Both the position numbers and the translations under genes were made by a program. From positions 1 to 64,000 of the forward strand of contig JAWLAT010000025.1 of the NCBI GenBank assembly GCA_041395325.1: DNA of 64,000 nucleotides, given 5' to 3'. Positions 62,183 through 64,000 of this stretch are shown piece after piece; the first letter of the stretch is position 1; the number at the start of each line of letters is the position of its first letter. The DNA comes from JAWLAT01 sp041395325 (GTDB lineage: Bacteria; Pseudomonadota; Gammaproteobacteria; Xanthomonadales; SZUA-5). The notes under the pieces are model-generated. The model was not told the DNA's origin and searched no databases. It saw only the letters and a program-made list of their open reading frames with translations.

Positions 62183-62919
62183 AATCGCAGACTGGACCAA
62201 CCGACGGACCGCCATCGAGCGCCTGGCTGCTGCCCGGCCTGGACGGCGATGGCGCGCTGCGCAGCGCCTTCATCACCGCCATGGCGCCGCAAATGCGGGT
62301 GCATCCGCTGTCCTACCCGAGCTCGGGGCCGAACCACTACGCGGCCCTGCAACGGGTGCTGGCGAGCTCGCTCGGCGGAGCTGACGAGTACATCCTGATC
62401 GCCGAGTCCTTCGGTGGGCCGCTCGCCTGCGCCATCGCAACGACGGCTCCACCGGGTCTGCGCGGGCTAGTACTGGTCGCGAGCTTTCTGCGCCGGCCAC
62501 TGGGTCGTTTGGGACCGATCGCGCGGCTGTTTCCTATCCAGGCGGCAAAGCGAGTGCCCGAGTGGGTCCTGCGGACGCTGTTGTTCGACGCGCAATCCGC
62601 GCCAGGCGCAGTCGCCACGACCCTGGCTGCGGTGCAGTCGCTGCCGCTGTGGCGACTGGCGGAGCGCCGAGCTGCCGCACTGAGCGTGGACGCTCGCGGC
62701 TGGCTGCAAGCGGTCAAGGTGCCGGTGTTGATCGTGCAGGCCGGCGCCGACCGGATCCTGTCGCAGGCCTGCCGGGCGGAACTGGCGAACGCGTTGCCGT
62801 CGGCCCAGACGATCCTGATGGACGGCCCACACGCGCTGCTGCAGAGCCGACCGTGCGAATGCGCCGAGGTCATCACCCGGTGGTGTCAAGAAACCGTCCG
62901 AGCCGATGGACTTGCCTGA
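62179..62919 (+). CDS. Alpha/beta hydrolase family protein
   Basis: 246 residues. Start is TTG 62179, sharing TTGA with the stop of the preceding gene; a good upstream alternative does not exist in frame after that stop. The catalytic Ser is in ILIAESFGGPLAC (G-x-S-x-G like), with Asp in VQAGADRILS and His in MDGPHALLQ near the end, a full triad. The N-terminal SAWLLPGLDGDGALRSAFITAM is the usual first strand and oxyanion region. It has no signal peptide. It could act on esters or small carboxylic amides. Coupling to the secreted protein gene is by position only. Confidence 0.8.
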   Translation: MKSQTGPTDGPPSSAWLLPGLDGDGALRSAFITAMAPQMRVHPLSYPSSGPNHYAALQRVLASSLGGADEYILIAESFGGPLACAIATTAPPGLRGLVLVASFLRRPLGRLGPIARLFPIQAAKRVPEWVLRTLLFDAQSAPGAVATTLAAVQSLPLWRLAERRAAALSVDARGWLQAVKVPVLIVQAGADRILSQACRAELANALPSAQTILMDGPHALLQSRPCECAEVITRWCQETVRADGLA

Positions 62920-62959
62920 GGACACCGAGCAGCGCTGGAGCCATCTTTGATCGCTTTCC

Positions 62960-62986
62960 TTAGTGTCCTTGGTGTCCTTCGTGTTG
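62960..62986 (+). repeat. 9-bp tandem repeat of the KDTKDTKE type
   Basis: TTAGTGTCC, TTGGTGTCC, TTCGTGTTG: three 9-base units. On the minus strand they read as the well-known spurious peptide NTKDTKDTKE seen in intergenic regions of many bacteria. No gene overlaps it. Confidence 0.7.
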
Positions 62987-63088
62987 AATCGCACTTGATC
63001 GACGGATGCCCGCCAACTCACTGTCGAAATCGATCCACCTCGTTCGTCGTTACCATGCCGCATGTCGCGGTGACCGAGGAAAACGACG

Positions 63089-63442
63089 ATGAAGTACGCC
63101 CTGCTGATCTACGACGACGAGCAGACCTACGCCACGATGGACGAGGCGGCCATGCGAGAGGTCTATGCCGCCCATGAAGCCTACGGCCAGGCGCTGACCG
63201 AGGCGGGCGTGTTGCGCGGCGGCAGCGAGTTGCAGCCCAGCCACACGGCCACCTCGCTGCGCTTTGCCAATGGCAAGCCGTCTCTGCACGACGGGCCCTT
63301 TGCGGAAACCCGCGAGCAATTGGGCGGCTTCTACCTGATCGAGGTCGATACCCTGGATCAGGCATTGGCCTGGGCCGAAAAGATGCCGGCGATGCACAAC
63401 GGCACGGTCGAGGTGCGTCCCTTGGGCATGAGCGCGGACTGA
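63089..63442 (+). CDS. YciI-like (DGPF domain) protein
   Basis: 117 residues. YCII-related fold: MKYALLIYDDEQTYATMDEAAMREVYAAHEAYGQALTEAGVLRGGSELQPSHTATSLRFANGKPSLHDGPFAETREQLGGFYLIEVDTLDQALAWAEKMP, with the DGPFAETREQLGGFYLIE signature. These small proteins often lie next to and are co-transcribed with ECF42-type sigma factors. The start has GAGGAAAACGACG upstream. The next gene, the sigma factor, begins eight bases after its stop, confirming the association. Function of the YciI protein is not known. Confidence 0.92.
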   Translation: MKYALLIYDDEQTYATMDEAAMREVYAAHEAYGQALTEAGVLRGGSELQPSHTATSLRFANGKPSLHDGPFAETREQLGGFYLIEVDTLDQALAWAEKMPAMHNGTVEVRPLGMSAD

Positions 63443-63450
63443 TCACCAAT

Positions 63451-64000
63451 GGTGCTGGGCCGCCTGCTGGAAACCGTGCTGCGTGCCGAAGGCGCCGCAC
63501 TGCGGGCCGGCCTGGTTCGCCTCGGCGGTGATCTGGACGCCGCCGAGGACGCCCTGCAGGAAGCGGCGCTGCGGGCGCTGCAACGCTGGCCGGTCGATGG
63601 CATACCCGACCGGCCAGCGGCCTGGCTGAACACCGTGGCCCGGCGTTGGCTGATCGATCGCCATCGCCGGGGTCGAGAGCAGCCGCTGAGTGCCGATCTG
63701 GCCGCGACCCTGACCGATGAGCGCCCCGCCCCCGCGCAATGGCTGCAGCAACAACAGGACCAGTCCGGCGCAGTCGGCGATGACCGCCTGCGCCTGCTGT
63801 TTCAGGTCTGTCATCCGGCCCTGGCCGCCGAAGCCAGCATGGCGCTGGCCCTGAAGGTCATCGGCGGCCTGAGCACGCGGGAGATCGCCCGCGCCTTTCT
63901 GCTCAGCGATGCCAGCGCGGCCCAGCGCATCGTCCGCGCCAAGCAGAAGATCCGCCAGGCGGCGATCCCCTTCGAGTTGCCGACCACCGATGTGCTGCCG
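63451..64000 (+). CDS. ECF42-type RNA polymerase sigma factor, cut by the window end
   Basis: Open from ATG 63451 to the right edge; 183 residues visible. Region 2 is seen (LVRLGGDLDAAEDALQEAALRALQRWP and RPAAWLNTVARRWLIDRHRRG), then region 4 with LRLLFQVCHPALAAEASMALALKVIGGLSTREIARAFLLSDASAAQRIVRAKQKIRQAAIPFELP. This HPALAAE and the following DUF6596-type continuation identify the ECF42 group. The C-terminal extension characteristic of the group is outside the window. It follows the YciI gene by eight bases, so both are one transcript. Confidence 0.9.

Noticed and set aside
62947..63177. Short frame over the 9-bp repeat
   Set aside because: It is made of the known spurious repeat and overlaps the YciI gene start.

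Overview
The window is GC-rich (roughly two thirds G+C), densely coded on both strands and carries mostly chromosomal housekeeping and signalling genes of a free-living gammaproteobacterium. LolA-RarA-CrcB, DUF2333, HemJ, RluF, 67K-type SppA, an AlkB/AraC pair and many c-di-GMP proteins together suggest the Lysobacterales (Xanthomonadales). This taxonomic call is an inference from gene content and codon style; no rRNA or tRNA gene lies in the window. I found no insertion sequence, prophage or CRISPR array. The only obvious mobile-type cargo is a Phd/PIN toxin-antitoxin pair.

Layout. 1-4.4 kb: end of a GT9 glycosyltransferase, a zinc-ribbon membrane protein, then lolA-rarA-crcB and a quinone oxidoreductase. 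4.5-13.5 kb: S9 peptidase, PaiB-like flavoprotein, MASE1-GGDEF-EAL protein, thiC, toxin-antitoxin pair, DUF2333 protein. 13.5-19.9 kb: ECF sigma with a membrane zf-HC2 partner, an unknown 195-aa protein, an orphan GspE/PilB ATPase, alkane monooxygenase alkB with a divergent AraC regulator, and a GNAT enzyme. 20-28.4 kb: a hybrid histidine kinase, a large multi-domain REC/GGDEF/EAL protein whose catalytic motifs are almost all lost, acetoacetyl-CoA synthetase and HemJ. 28.5-34 kb: unknown exported proteins, a DUF3592 protein, an omega-amidase/aminotransferase pair for methionine salvage. 34-42 kb: ABC exporter, two-component system, amidase, SppA. 42-50.7 kb: MATE pump, DUF3667-DUF4286-rluF, DUF4870, DUF1566 protein, ABC exporter, diguanylate cyclase. 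50.7-58.6 kb: orphan ADOP permease with PadR repressor, secreted serine hydrolase with a small secreted protein, K+/H+ antiporter, SRPBCC protein, membrane protein. 58.8-64 kb: three mutually related secreted cysteine-rich proteins around kptA, an alpha/beta hydrolase, and a YciI/ECF42 sigma pair cut by the window end.

The genes work together mainly in small translationally coupled units, many using TGA-overlapping GTG or TTG starts. Signalling is prominent: three c-di-GMP-type proteins, two histidine kinases, two ECF sigma factors, and AraC and PadR regulators with recognisable DNA repeats next to their genes. The most unusual items are the three-member secreted family at 58.8-62.2 kb (resembling TIMP/NTR OB-folds) and the 939-aa protein at 23.0-25.8 kb made of degenerate Hpt, REC, GGDEF and EAL modules around one intact receiver domain. 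I do not see a convincing new defence or mobile system.
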